From Spirochaetia bacterium (GTDB taxonomy: Bacteria > Spirochaetota > UBA4802 > UBA5550): 53,225 nucleotides of DNA. The notes below the pieces were generated by a model, which saw only the letters and a program-made list of their open reading frames with translations, searched no databases and was not told the DNA's origin. Position numbers and translations under genes: made by a program. The stretch is from positions 1-53,225 of the forward strand of contig VFJS01000074.1 of NCBI GenBank assembly GCA_009885955.1, read 5' to 3'. Each line of letters opens with the position of its first letter. The first letter of the stretch is position 1. Shown one piece after another: positions 24,160-33,779 of the stretch.

Positions 24160-25749
24160 ATGAACCGGATTCTCATAAAAGTTCCCCAGGGAAGCCCTTT
24201 CCGGAGGTTCTGCATACAGTCAGGGCTCCTCATATCTGTAGCCATATCCTATTACCTTTCAGCCAGGCTGGGGCTTTTATTTGTAAGCCCGGTGGAAAAG
24301 ATAGCGGCCTTCTGGCCGCCCAGCGGCCTTGCCCTGTCCATACTCCTTATTTCAGATAGAAGGCTCTGGTTTAAGATCCTAATCACCATATGCGCATCAA
24401 ACCTCTCGGCCAATTGTTTGTCTGGAAACAGCATTGAGGTGTCGGCATCATTCGCCCTTGTTAATTCCATTGAACCTTTTTTTATCGCATACCTTATTGG
24501 ATTGAAAAAATTCAACGAAAAATCCCTGTTCACCATTAAAGGGATGCTGAGCCTCCTGGTCATTACCCCTGTTGTCATGCTGGCGACTTCATTCATGGGA
24601 GCGGCGGTCACCTATATCGGATTCGGAGCGCCCTACTGGCAGTCCTATGCGCAGTGGTTCCTTTCGGACACATTCGGAGTATATGTTATCACCCCCATGA
24701 TCCTCAGTATCATCAATATACACAATCAGGAACAAGAGCTGTTCAAGGCAAAAATCAGTGAGGCAGCAGGCCTCACTATGCTGATTACCGGGATCTCCCT
24801 GCTTGCATTCATATTTGAAATTAAATCCCAGTGGATTTTCAGGCCGTACCTTCTTCTGCCCTTTTATTTCATACTCGCAATGAGGCACAGGCTCCATATT
24901 GTCGCCATAAATCTTCTTATATCAAGCTCAATTGCCGTGTGGGGCACAGTCAACAGCATGGGCTCTATAGGATCAACACTCCCTGACTTACCCAGCGCTC
25001 TTCTTGCGCTCCAGATTTTCCTGGGATTCAAGATATTTTCAGTGCTTCTCATATCCGCCTACTCCTATGAGAACAGGCTCATGGCCGAAGGAAACAGAAA
25101 GGCCATTGTCGAACGGGAATGGCTGTTAAAAGAGCTCCACCACAGGGTAAAAAATAACATGTCCATCATCTCCTCCATCCTTTCCATCCAGGCATTTAAA
25201 ACCGATGACATGAATACAAAATCAGCATTGACCGACAGCCTTAACCGGATTCAGTCAATAGCCATGGTCCACGAAAAGCTCTACAAAGGCGACAACTACC
25301 ATGAGATTGACATATCCGGATATCTTACCAGCCTTATAAAAAATATCCAGCAATCCTATACTTCTGCCGGATCGGTAAAATTTGACATCAATATTGAACA
25401 TATCATGATAAGCATAAAAAAAATAGTACCCTGCGGACTCATTGTAAATGAGATTATCACCAATTCCCTGAAATATGCCTTCTCCGGCATTAATGAACCG
25501 GAAATATTCATCAGCCTTAATAAATCCGATGATGATATGATTTCACTCACGGTCACTGATAACGGGAAGGGCCTGCCGGATCAAAAAACCTCGCCGGACT
25601 CATTAAAGGGGAGCGGCCTCGGATTTATGCTTATTGAAGCCCTGGCAAAACAGCTGAAGGGAAATCTGGTCATTGACAGCGGGAACGGAGCCAGGGTCAG
25701 GATAGTTTTCCCTGCAGACTCGGCGGAAAAAAGCCAATCAGCCCCATAA
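24160..25749 (+). CDS. MASE1-domain sensor histidine kinase (HisKA_2 type)
   Basis: This 529-residue membrane kinase has a MASE1 integral-membrane sensor (about 15-300, 8 or so TM helices; SPVEKIAAFWPPSGLALSILL is typical). A HisKA_2 dimerisation domain follows with phospho-acceptor His in ELHHRVKNNMSII (about 326), then a HATPase domain with NEIITNSLKYAF, DNGKGLP and GSGLGFMLI. No response regulator is adjacent, so it is an orphan. HisKA_2 kinases often act on stress or light pathways; the signal here is unknown. Confidence 0.88.
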   Translation: MNRILIKVPQGSPFRRFCIQSGLLISVAISYYLSARLGLLFVSPVEKIAAFWPPSGLALSILLISDRRLWFKILITICASNLSANCLSGNSIEVSASFALVNSIEPFFIAYLIGLKKFNEKSLFTIKGMLSLLVITPVVMLATSFMGAAVTYIGFGAPYWQSYAQWFLSDTFGVYVITPMILSIINIHNQEQELFKAKISEAAGLTMLITGISLLAFIFEIKSQWIFRPYLLLPFYFILAMRHRLHIVAINLLISSSIAVWGTVNSMGSIGSTLPDLPSALLALQIFLGFKIFSVLLISAYSYENRLMAEGNRKAIVEREWLLKELHHRVKNNMSIISSILSIQAFKTDDMNTKSALTDSLNRIQSIAMVHEKLYKGDNYHEIDISGYLTSLIKNIQQSYTSAGSVKFDINIEHIMISIKKIVPCGLIVNEIITNSLKYAFSGINEPEIFISLNKSDDDMISLTVTDNGKGLPDQKTSPDSLKGSGLGFMLIEALAKQLKGNLVIDSGNGARVRIVFPADSAEKSQSAP

Positions 25750-25786
25750 ATTTATCCATTTTATATACATATGTTCAAAATAATAA

Positions 25787-25815
25787 TTGACAACCATAAA
25801 TTTTTATCTTATTAT
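25787..25815 (+). promoter_or_regulatory. sigma70-type promoter for liv operon
   Basis: TTGACA (25787-25792) and TATTAT (25810-25815) are separated by 17 bp, placing the start near 25822, upstream of the AAGGAGG site at 25867-25873. Confidence 0.7.
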
Positions 25816-25879
25816 CATTAATTAATATTATTATCTTAAAATCATCATATAAAATAAGTTAAGTTTAAGGAGGAATACA

Positions 25880-27127
25880 TTGAAAAAATTCAAGTTTATG
25901 CCATTTCTTTTCCTGTTCATTTTCCTTGTAGAGGGGATGACCGGGCTTAATTGCGGCAAAAAGGACGACACCTACAACATGGGGGTTATCCTTTCAATTA
26001 CCGGAGCAGGCTCCATTTATTCAAAGGACGGCGTTGACGCCCTGGAGCTGGCTGTTGCGGAAATTAATGCCAAGGGCGGATTTCTCGGCAAACACCAGAT
26101 AAAACTTATAATCCGCGACGACCAGACCAAACCCGATGTTGCCGTGACTGTGGCCAAGGACCTTATCCTCAGGGACAAGGTAAAGGTCATACAGGGGACC
26201 TATTCCAGCGCATGCGCAGAGGCGATAAAACCGATTGCAAGGGAGAACAAGGTACTCCACATTGCCGCGATAAGCAACTCGGAAAACATAACCAAGGTGA
26301 ATTTCAGCCCCTACACTTTCCAGGTCGTTCCTAACAGCTACATGCAGGCCCAGGCCGTGGTTCTCGGCGTTGGAGCCCTTGCCAAGAAAAACAACTGGAA
26401 GGAATATGTCACCATCGCATCGAACTATGAGTGGGGAAGATCCACGCAGAATAACACCGTTGCCCTGTTAAAAAAGAGCGCTCCGAATCTCGTACTGAAA
26501 AAAGAGTTCTGGCCCAAGCTCGGTGAGACACAGTTCACTACCTATATCACAGCCATCATGGCCCAGAAACCCGATTTCGTCATAGGCTCCATCGCATCCC
26601 AGGATAATGCATCGTGGATGAAACAGGCGGGAGATTTCGGATTTTTCAAAAAAATCCCCTATCCCGGATCGCTTATCAGCGTAACCGAGCTCATATTACA
26701 GGCCAAGACCATCGACCGCGGGACCGTGGGCCTCTGCAGGGCTCCGTTCTTCGCACACATGGACAACCCCATAATGGCAGCATTTGTGAACAGCTTCAAG
26801 ACCAAGTACGGCCGCTATCCCAGCGACTGGGCAGTCATGGAATATGATGCTGTCTATGCCCTGAAACAGGCCGTGGAAAAGGCCAACAGCATCGATACGG
26901 AAAAAGTCAGGGAAGCCATGACGGGCGCGACTATTGAGACAACCCGCGGCAAGCTTACTTTCCGGACCATCGATAACCAGCTGAGCTGCTCGTCGTATAT
27001 CGGCATAGTGGCTGACGATCCGAAATATCCATTCCCTATCTACAAGGACATCGTAGAGGTAAAAGGGCCCGATTCATGGAGGCCTGAACAGGAGATAGTG
27101 GATGCAAGGAAAACTGAGAAAAAATAG
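25880..27127 (+). CDS. branched-chain amino acid ABC transporter substrate-binding lipoprotein
   Basis: This 415-residue type I periplasmic-binding lipoprotein has a lipobox near GLNC. The mature NMGVILSITGAGSIYSKDG start, ALELAVAEINAKGG and IIRDDQTKPDVAV are the LivJ/K hallmarks. It delivers amino acids to the LivHMGF permease encoded downstream. The start is TTG preceded by a strong AAGGAGG, and a consensus promoter lies upstream. Related binding proteins also carry amides or urea, so the exact ligand is inferred from context. Confidence 0.9.
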   Translation: MKKFKFMPFLFLFIFLVEGMTGLNCGKKDDTYNMGVILSITGAGSIYSKDGVDALELAVAEINAKGGFLGKHQIKLIIRDDQTKPDVAVTVAKDLILRDKVKVIQGTYSSACAEAIKPIARENKVLHIAAISNSENITKVNFSPYTFQVVPNSYMQAQAVVLGVGALAKKNNWKEYVTIASNYEWGRSTQNNTVALLKKSAPNLVLKKEFWPKLGETQFTTYITAIMAQKPDFVIGSIASQDNASWMKQAGDFGFFKKIPYPGSLISVTELILQAKTIDRGTVGLCRAPFFAHMDNPIMAAFVNSFKTKYGRYPSDWAVMEYDAVYALKQAVEKANSIDTEKVREAMTGATIETTRGKLTFRTIDNQLSCSSYIGIVADDPKYPFPIYKDIVEVKGPDSWRPEQEIVDARKTEKK

Positions 27128-27140
27128 GCTGTAAATCTTA

Positions 27141-28025
27141 ATGGATATATCACTTATCATTGCCCAGTTTATGAGCGGAATATCCCACGGGATGATGCTC
27201 TTCCTCATCGCCGCGGGGCTCTCGCTCATATTCGGGGTAATGAATATCCTCAACTTCGCGCATGCATCGCTCTGGCTTGTGGGCGCATACCTCTCGTATA
27301 CCTTCTGGTATATTTTACAAGACTATTCCATTGCCATGTGGCTCAGCATAGTTCTCACGACCCTCTCCATGGGTGTCATCGGGATGATAATAGAAATTGT
27401 TCTTATCCGGAGGATCTACAACCGGGATCTCTCGGAGCAGCTCCTCCTCACCTACGGCCTCATCCTGGTCATCGGCGACGGGATAAAAATCATATGGGGC
27501 GTTGATAACAAGCTCATTCCGCGCCCTGAAATCGTGGCAACGCCGATAGACTTCTTCGGCATCCCCTTTGATTCATATTTCATATTCGTAATACTCACCG
27601 GCCTTTCCGTTACATTCTTTCTCTGGTGGTTTCTGAAAAAGACCAGGTACGGGCATATTATCAGGGCAGCGGTGTACAGCCGCGAGATGGTCAGCGCCCT
27701 GGGCATCCCCATACCCAGGATATACACCGGGGTATTTGCAATGGGTATAGCGATTGCCGGCCTGGCAGGGGCGATTCAGGCGCCCATCGGGTCCATCACC
27801 CTGGGCATGGACATGTCAGTCGTGGTTCAGGCTTTCTGCGTCGTCGTTATCGGCGGGTTCGGGAGCCTTCTTGGCACTTTTGTAGGAGCGCTTATCGTAG
27901 GCGAAGTCTATGCCTTTTCCATACTCCTGTGGCCCCAGGGAGCGCTTATATTCATTTTCCTTGTCACTGCATTTATTTTAATCGTACGTCCGTGGGGCCT
28001 ATTCGGCACTCCCATGAGAAAATGA
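27141..28025 (+). CDS. livH: branched-chain amino acid ABC permease LivH-type
   Basis: This 294-residue permease has about eight TM helices and the LivH signatures GLSLIFGVMNILNFAHASLW near the N-terminus and VVVIGGFGSLLGTFVGALIVG near the C-terminus. It forms the inner-membrane channel with LivM. It starts 13 bp after the binding-protein stop in the same operon. Confidence 0.92.
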   Translation: MDISLIIAQFMSGISHGMMLFLIAAGLSLIFGVMNILNFAHASLWLVGAYLSYTFWYILQDYSIAMWLSIVLTTLSMGVIGMIIEIVLIRRIYNRDLSEQLLLTYGLILVIGDGIKIIWGVDNKLIPRPEIVATPIDFFGIPFDSYFIFVILTGLSVTFFLWWFLKKTRYGHIIRAAVYSREMVSALGIPIPRIYTGVFAMGIAIAGLAGAIQAPIGSITLGMDMSVVVQAFCVVVIGGFGSLLGTFVGALIVGEVYAFSILLWPQGALIFIFLVTAFILIVRPWGLFGTPMRK

Positions 28026-28052
28026 CAGCAGGGATGAAGGTGATCTGATATT

Positions 28053-29027
28053 ATGAATAATAAAAAAAAATTACTGTGGATAGCGGCTATCTTTGCAGCT
28101 GCGCTCATCCTCCCCCTCATAATCGGGGAATTCTGGGTCCACATAGCCATACAGATCCTGATCATGGGGCTCTTCGCAACGAGTTTTAACATGATATTCG
28201 GCTACATGGGACAGCTCAGTTTCGGCCATGCCGCCTACTTCGGAATCGGGGCCTATGCCACCGGCCTTCTCATTGTAAAGGCATCGATCCCCCTTCACTT
28301 CAGCCTGGCTGCATCGATGATCGTTGCCGGGCTCTCTGCCGTGGTCTTCGGTTATTTCTGTGTAAGGCTCACCGGTATATATTTTGCAATACTGACCCTG
28401 GCATTCGGTCAGCTTATTTTCTATATCGTATTCCAGTGGTATTCTTTTACCGGCGGTGATGACGGCCTGCAGGGTGTCGTTCCCCCCGATTTTTTATTCA
28501 GCGCCTATTCCTACTACTATTTCACGCTGATAATTGTCACAGCCGCCCTCATTGTAATGTGGATGATTGGTGAATCCCCCTTCGGCTACACCATGCGCTC
28601 AATAAGGGACAATGACAGCCGCACCAGGTTTCTCGGCATCAATGTGCGGGCCTACATGCATGTCAATTTCATCATAGCCTCCATGTTCGCCGGACTTGCC
28701 GGCGGCCTGTTCGGCCCCTTCAACCGGTCAATAGCGCCGGACCTGCTGAGCTGGCACCATTCAGGCATCCCGGTATTCATGGCTGTAATCGGGGGGTCGC
28801 GCTCATTTTTCGGCCCGTTTCTGGGATGCATCATCTATACATTCCTCATGGCATTCATCACGGGGTTTACCCAGTACTGGCCCCTGGTAATCGGCACCAT
28901 CATCATCCTGGTGGTACTTTTCGCCCCGGGCGGCATACTCGGGATATTAGAATCCAGGATAAAGGCCCTCCTCTCATGGAAAGGGATTGATGAAATCGGT
29001 AAAAAAACTGATGACGAGAGCTATTGA
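28053..29027 (+). CDS. livM: branched-chain amino acid ABC permease LivM-type
   Basis: This 324-residue permease shows the LivM pattern: FGYMGQLSFGHAAYFGIGAYA, TGIYFAILTLAFGQ and GEVPFG-like GESPFGYTMRSIRDND, with a C-terminal MAVIGGSRSFFGPFLG. It pairs with LivH and is stacked in the liv operon 27 bp downstream of it. Confidence 0.92.
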   Translation: MNNKKKLLWIAAIFAAALILPLIIGEFWVHIAIQILIMGLFATSFNMIFGYMGQLSFGHAAYFGIGAYATGLLIVKASIPLHFSLAASMIVAGLSAVVFGYFCVRLTGIYFAILTLAFGQLIFYIVFQWYSFTGGDDGLQGVVPPDFLFSAYSYYYFTLIIVTAALIVMWMIGESPFGYTMRSIRDNDSRTRFLGINVRAYMHVNFIIASMFAGLAGGLFGPFNRSIAPDLLSWHHSGIPVFMAVIGGSRSFFGPFLGCIIYTFLMAFITGFTQYWPLVIGTIIILVVLFAPGGILGILESRIKALLSWKGIDEIGKKTDDESY

Positions 29028-29028
29028 C

Positions 29029-29781
29029 ATGCCCGACGATTTCATCCTGAAAATTGAAAATCTGAACAAGTCCTTTGGAGGGGTGAAGGCCACCAGTAAT
29101 GTGAATTATAAGATGAAATCCGGGGAGCTCTCGGCAATTATAGGGCCCAACGGCGCAGGGAAAAGCACATTCTTTAACCTCCTCACCGGATTTCACAGGG
29201 TGGATTCAGGCTCGGTATTTTATAAAGGCAGGGATATTACAAACTGGCACCCGCACAGCATAGCACGCCTGGGGATAGCACGGGCCTTCCAGGTGAGCAA
29301 TATTTATCATACCCTTACAGCGTACGAGAATATACGGCAGGCTATCCTTACACAGCAGAAAAAGACGCTTAATTTTTTCACACCGGCAAGGAAGCTCGCA
29401 GAAAGGGAGACCATGGAACTCCTAGACACCATAGGGCTCCATGAACAGGCCCATGTGACAGCCGGTAACCTGTCCCAGGGCGATAAAAAACGGCTCGAGC
29501 TTGCGCTGGCACTGGGATGCCGCCCCGATCTCCTGTTCCTCGATGAACCGACCGCAGGCATGTCAGCCGAGGAGACCCATGACACCATGATGCTGGTAAA
29601 AAAACTCAACATGGAGCTCGGCTTAACCATACTTTTCACTGAACATGACATGTCCGTGGTATTCGGATACGCCCAGAGGCTCACCGTTCTCCACCTGGGG
29701 GCCATAATCTCGGAAGGTACCCCGGCCGAGGTGAGGGCCGATGAGAATGTCCAGAAGGTATATCTCGGAGTTGAACCATGA
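29029..29781 (+). CDS. livG: branched-chain amino acid ABC ATPase LivG-type
   Basis: This 250-residue ATPase has Walker A GPNGAGKST, a QGDKKRLELALALG signature region in place of canonical LSGGQ, Walker B LLFLDEPTAGM and a FTEHDM His switch. The ATG at 29029 is used because it follows the livM stop by 1 bp with a GAG-rich upstream site. An upstream ATG at 28987 would overlap livM by 41 bp. It couples ATP hydrolysis to transport with LivF. Confidence 0.9.
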   Translation: MPDDFILKIENLNKSFGGVKATSNVNYKMKSGELSAIIGPNGAGKSTFFNLLTGFHRVDSGSVFYKGRDITNWHPHSIARLGIARAFQVSNIYHTLTAYENIRQAILTQQKKTLNFFTPARKLAERETMELLDTIGLHEQAHVTAGNLSQGDKKRLELALALGCRPDLLFLDEPTAGMSAEETHDTMMLVKKLNMELGLTILFTEHDMSVVFGYAQRLTVLHLGAIISEGTPAEVRADENVQKVYLGVEP

Positions 29782-30485
29782 TACTGGAAGTAAAAAATAT
29801 AAATACATTTTACAGCACCAGCCATATTCTATTCGATGTAAGCCTCACCATCAATGCCGGAGAAATTGTATGCCTCCTGGGCCGCAACGGCGCCGGTAAG
29901 ACAACAACAATGAGGAGTATCATGGGGCTTACCCCGCCGAAAACCGGCAGTATCATTTTCCATGGGGAGGACCTCAAGGGAAAACCGCCCTATTATAACG
30001 CGCAAAAAGGAATGGGCTATGTTCCTGACAACCGCCTGATTTTCCCGGACCTCACGGTACGTGAAAACCTTGAGCTTGCCGCAAAAGTTCCAAAAAACAT
30101 GAAGCGGGAACCCTGGACAACCGACAGCATATACCGTGTGTTCCCCCTGTTGAAAAATCTTGACAAACGGCTGGGCGGATATCTCAGCGGCGGGGAACAG
30201 CAGGTGCTGACACTGGCGCGTACACTCATGGGAAATCCCGACCTCCTGCTCCTTGACGAACCCGTGGAGGGGGTTGCTCCCCTTGTAGTCAAAGACATAG
30301 GCAGCCACATCCTGAAACTGAAGGAGATGGGCGAGACCATCCTATTTTCAGAACAGAACGTTGAATTCGCCACCAGGACCGCAGACCGGGCCTTTGTCAT
30401 AGACAGGGGCAGGATCAAGCACCAGTGCACCATGCAGGAGCTCTGTGAAGACGATGAGATCAAGAAAAAATACCTGATGATCTGA
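29778..30485 (+). CDS. livF: branched-chain amino acid ABC ATPase LivF-type
   Basis: This 235-residue ATPase has Walker A GRNGAGKTT, Q-loop GLTPPKTG, signature LSGGEQQVL, Walker B LLLDEPVEGVAP and SEQNVEFA, all of LivF type. It overlaps livG by 4 bp. It is the last gene of the transporter operon; a MITE-like repeat follows. Confidence 0.92.
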   Translation: MILEVKNINTFYSTSHILFDVSLTINAGEIVCLLGRNGAGKTTTMRSIMGLTPPKTGSIIFHGEDLKGKPPYYNAQKGMGYVPDNRLIFPDLTVRENLELAAKVPKNMKREPWTTDSIYRVFPLLKNLDKRLGGYLSGGEQQVLTLARTLMGNPDLLLLDEPVEGVAPLVVKDIGSHILKLKEMGETILFSEQNVEFATRTADRAFVIDRGRIKHQCTMQELCEDDEIKKKYLMI

Positions 30486-30487
30486 TA

Positions 30488-30604
30488 ATGCCCTCACCCC
30501 CGCCCCCTCTCCCGCAATAGGGAGAGGGGGGATGGTACCTATATGTTAAGGATAAAAAGCCCTCGCCCTACAGGGAGAGGGCGCGCAGAGCGCGGTGAGG
30601 GCAT
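30488..30604. mobile_element. short MITE-like CCCTCACC element (117 bp)
   Basis: ATGCCCTCACC (30488-30498) and GGTGAGGGCAT (30594-30604) are perfect 11-nt inverted ends. The inner CCCTCTCCC...GGGAGAGGG hairpin and the GAGGGCGCGCAGAGCGC segment match the 20461-20578 copy. Its right end is 18 bp before the next start codon, so it may affect read-through from the liv operon. Confidence 0.75.
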
Positions 30605-30622
30605 AAATTTTTTTAACACGGG

Positions 30623-31471
30623 GTGATCGACGTGGACATTAAGGAACCCTTAATCAGTAAAAAGGATATCCTCTTTATTGATGATGATAATTTCAATCCC
30701 CGTACTGTCTGCATAGTCACCGGGGCCGGTACCGGGATCGGAAGGGCCGTTGCAATAGCTGCGGCAGCAAATAAACTTCTTACCGTTGGCCTCGATATAA
30801 ATGAAGATGAGGGAAAGAAGACGGTAAAGATGGCCGAAGGCCTTGACGGCCGGATGGTATTCATCAAAACCGACCTCACCAGTGATTCCCAGGTTGAACG
30901 TGCTGTAAAAGAGGCATCGGGCCTCGGCTCAATACGGTACCTGGCAAATATTGCAGGGATACAGCACATCGATTCAGTGGAAAACTTTCCCATGGAAAAA
31001 TACGACCTCATGCTGAACCTGATGCTCAGAGCCCCTTTTTATCTTTCAAAGCTCTCCATTCCTCACATGAAAAAAAACGGCGATGGAACAGGAGTCATTG
31101 CGAATATGTCATCGGTTCATGGGCATATAACCACAATGAACAAGCCCGTATACAACATCACAAAATTCGCCCTGAGGGCGCTCAGCCAGTCCATATCCGC
31201 TGAAGGAGGCGGGAAAATCCGCTCCTTTTCCGTGAGCACAGGATTTGTGCGGACACCCCTTGCCCTGAACCAGATCCCCGCTCAGGCCGCCCAGCGCGGC
31301 ATCTCGCAGGAGGAAGTGGTGACCGATGTCATGATGGCGAAATCCCGCATCAAGGAGATGATGACACCTGTCGAAGTGGCGAACCTCTTCATCTTCGGCT
31401 TCTCACGGCATTCAAAATATCTCATCGGCGGGGATCTTCTCTTCGACGGCGGGATGGTGCTGACGTATTGA
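30623..31471 (+). CDS. short-chain dehydrogenase/reductase (3-hydroxyacyl/3-hydroxybutyrate type)
   Basis: This 282-residue SDR has the nucleotide motif TGAGTGIG (about residue 33), NIAGIQ, the catalytic Ser in MSSVHG, and YNITK for the Tyr-Lys pair (about 173-177). An unusual N-terminal extension of about 25 residues precedes the Rossmann fold. The start is GTG with a weak ribosome site. Next to an acyl-CoA synthetase and transporter, a role in oxidation of branched-chain or hydroxyacyl intermediates is plausible; the exact substrate is not decidable. Confidence 0.8.
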   Translation: MIDVDIKEPLISKKDILFIDDDNFNPRTVCIVTGAGTGIGRAVAIAAAANKLLTVGLDINEDEGKKTVKMAEGLDGRMVFIKTDLTSDSQVERAVKEASGLGSIRYLANIAGIQHIDSVENFPMEKYDLMLNLMLRAPFYLSKLSIPHMKKNGDGTGVIANMSSVHGHITTMNKPVYNITKFALRALSQSISAEGGGKIRSFSVSTGFVRTPLALNQIPAQAAQRGISQEEVVTDVMMAKSRIKEMMTPVEVANLFIFGFSRHSKYLIGGDLLFDGGMVLTY

Positions 31472-31476
31472 GCACT

Positions 31477-31580
31477 GCTCCCTTCGGCTCCGCTCAGGGA
31501 GCGATCTGTTCCGGGAACGCAGAAGGCTGTTAGTTCACGAAACCATAAGTCCGGTCGTTGAGCGGAGCCGAAACGACCGG
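31477..31580. repeat. GGCTCCGCTCA inverted-repeat element
   Basis: TTCGGCTCCGCTCA (31483-31496) is perfectly complementary to TGAGCGGAGCCGAA (31559-31572). Nested hairpins GCTCCC/GGGAGC and CCGGTCGTT/AACGACCGG also occur. Related fragments lie near 15860-15925. It fills the gap before the acyl-CoA synthetase gene. Confidence 0.65.
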
Positions 31581-31598
31581 TACACACAGGAGGCCACT

Positions 31599-33242
31599 AT
31601 GATGCTGAAACGCGGTAAAACCTACGACGACGTCTACAACAGCTTCACCTGGAACATCCCGGAATACTACAACATAGGCGTCGATGTCTGCGATAAGCAT
31701 GCGCACCAGAAGTACCGGCTGGCCCTTATTTACGAAGACGAAAACGGCACCGTTGAAAAATACACCTTCTGGGAGCTGAAAAAGATTTCCAACCGCTTCG
31801 CCAATACTCTGAAAGCAAAAGGTATAAAGCGCGGCGACAGGGTGGCCATTCTCCTGCCCCAGTGCCCTGAGACCGGAATAGCACATATTGCAGTCTCCAA
31901 GCTCGGGGCAGTAGCCCTCCCCCTCTTCACCCTCTTCGGCCCGGACGCGCTGGAGTACCGGCTGAACAACAGTGAAGCCAGGTGCCTGGTTACCGACGGT
32001 GCAAACATAGAAAAGGTTCTGGCGATTAAGGATAAGCTCCCGCTTCTGGAGACGATCTTTGTTACACGGGGCAGCAGTGAGGAGGGGACACTGGATTTCT
32101 GGGAGACACTGGAAAGGGGCTCTGCCGATTTTACCCCGGTAAAAACCCGCGCCGATGACCCTGCAATCCTTGCCTATACTTCAGGAACAACAGGGCCGCC
32201 CAAGGGAGCCCTCCATGCCCACCGGATGCTCCTGGGCCACATCCCCGGGATAGAATTCCCGCACAATTTTTTTCCGCAAGAGGACGACCTCTTCTGGACT
32301 CCGGCAGACTGGGCATGGTTCGGCGGGCTCACGGACGTACTCCTCTCAAGCTGGCACCACGGCATACCCGTTGTCGCTTACCGGGGAAAAAAATTTGATC
32401 CTGAATTTGCCTTCAGGCTCATGGAGAGGCATGGCATACGGAATGCCTTCATCCCGCCAACGGCCCTGAAACTGATGAGGCAGGCCCGGCCTGGAGGCAG
32501 CAGCCCTGTACACGAGATGAGGAGCATAGGCAGCGGAGGAGAAACCCTCGGCTCCGGGCTCCTTGATTGGGGAAAAAATACCTTTGGAATTATGATCAAT
32601 GAATTCTACGGACAGACAGAGGTGAACCTGGTCGTGGGCAACTGCTCGGAGATCATGGAGATTCGCCCCGGCTCCATGGGAAAGGCAATCCCCGGCCATG
32701 TCGTTGAGATCGTCGATGACGAGGGCAACCTGCTGCCGGGAGGGGTCATCGGCAATGTTGCCATCAAACGGCCGAACCCGGTAATGTTCATTGAATACTG
32801 GAAAAATCCCGATGCCACAAGGGACAAGTACAGGGGTGACTGGTGCCTCACCGGCGACCTTGCAAAAAAAGATAAAGATGGATATTTCTGGTTCGTCGGC
32901 AGGGAGGATGACCTGATTACAAGTTCCGGCTACAGGATAGGCCCGGGTGAAATAGAAGACTGCCTGATGAAACATCCTGTGGTGGCAATGGCAGCGGTAA
33001 TAGGCGCTCCCGATGAAACGCGCACTGAGATAGTGAAGGCCTTCATCATACTCAAAACCGGGACAGTTCCCGATGACAGCCTTGAGAATAATATCAGAAA
33101 CTTTGTTAAAGAGAGGCTTGCCGCCCATGAATATCCCAGGGAAATCGAATTTGTCAGCGAACTCCCGATGACAGCCACAGGTAAAATTATAAGGAAGGAC
33201 CTCAGGAAAGCCGAAGTGGAAAAAAAAATGAAAAACTCATGA
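31599..33242 (+). CDS. AMP-forming acyl-CoA synthetase
   Basis: This 547-residue adenylate-forming enzyme has the P-loop TSGTTGPPKGALHAHR (about 190), GGETLGSGL, EFYGQTE, the hinge GDLAKKDKDGYFWFVGREDDLITSSGYRIGPGEIE and the C-terminal PMTATGKIIRKDLR lysine. It resembles acetyl/medium-chain or branched-chain acyl-CoA synthetases. It would activate carboxylates with ATP and CoA. GGAGG lies 5 nt upstream of ATG. Co-location with Liv, SDR and Vor genes suggests branched short-chain acids. Confidence 0.85.
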   Translation: MMLKRGKTYDDVYNSFTWNIPEYYNIGVDVCDKHAHQKYRLALIYEDENGTVEKYTFWELKKISNRFANTLKAKGIKRGDRVAILLPQCPETGIAHIAVSKLGAVALPLFTLFGPDALEYRLNNSEARCLVTDGANIEKVLAIKDKLPLLETIFVTRGSSEEGTLDFWETLERGSADFTPVKTRADDPAILAYTSGTTGPPKGALHAHRMLLGHIPGIEFPHNFFPQEDDLFWTPADWAWFGGLTDVLLSSWHHGIPVVAYRGKKFDPEFAFRLMERHGIRNAFIPPTALKLMRQARPGGSSPVHEMRSIGSGGETLGSGLLDWGKNTFGIMINEFYGQTEVNLVVGNCSEIMEIRPGSMGKAIPGHVVEIVDDEGNLLPGGVIGNVAIKRPNPVMFIEYWKNPDATRDKYRGDWCLTGDLAKKDKDGYFWFVGREDDLITSSGYRIGPGEIEDCLMKHPVVAMAAVIGAPDETRTEIVKAFIILKTGTVPDDSLENNIRNFVKERLAAHEYPREIEFVSELPMTATGKIIRKDLRKAEVEKKMKNS

Positions 33243-33318
33243 ACATGAATGATCATTTCTAATGATTCCCGGTATTTGTTTTTTCCTTGAATTTCGATCA
33301 TTCCTGAGTTAATAAAAA

Positions 33319-33747
33319 TTACATCTTGTATATCTCAGTACTGTAGGTCTTTACCCAGTGCTTCTGTAAAATTTCCTTCGCTTCCTTTATCTTGTCAACT
33401 TCCAGTATAATGATTGCATCCTCGCCGGAAAGATTAATGAAAGGGTACAGGGTCTCGATATTTATATTTGCCTGGAACAGCGGCCGGAGCACGGCATTTA
33501 GCCCGCCTGGATGGTCCGGAGTGGCAACAGCTATCACCTCTTTCGTGCTCAGCGTATACCCCTTGCTCTTTAGAACGCTCTCTGCCCTGACAGGGTCATC
33601 AACAATAAAATGAACCTGGACCGGGCTCAGCGCCGAAGACGCCATGACACCCTTGATGTTGATCTTTTCATTTTCGAAAATATTGCAGACCTCATGCAGT
33701 GTGCCCGGGTTGTTCTTCACAGCTACGGATATTTGTGTTATCGGCAT
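33319..33747 (-). CDS. tandem ACT-domain protein
   Basis: This 142-residue protein consists of two ACT domains, about 1-68 (ISVAVKNNPGTLHEVCNIFENEKINIKGVM) and 69-142 (VIAVATPDHPGGLNAVLRPLFQANINIETLY). Such small ACT proteins bind amino acids and often accompany 2-oxoacid:ferredoxin oxidoreductase or aryl/acyl-CoA ligase genes. It lies 32 bp downstream of the oxidoreductase genes and is probably co-transcribed. A regulatory or amino-acid-sensing role is inferred. Confidence 0.8.
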   Translation of the reverse strand: MPITQISVAVKNNPGTLHEVCNIFENEKINIKGVMASSALSPVQVHFIVDDPVRAESVLKSKGYTLSTKEVIAVATPDHPGGLNAVLRPLFQANINIETLYPFINLSGEDAIIILEVDKIKEAKEILQKHWVKTYSTEIYKM

Positions 33748-33779
33748 ATCAGCATCCTCCGGAAATTATCCTGTTTCAA

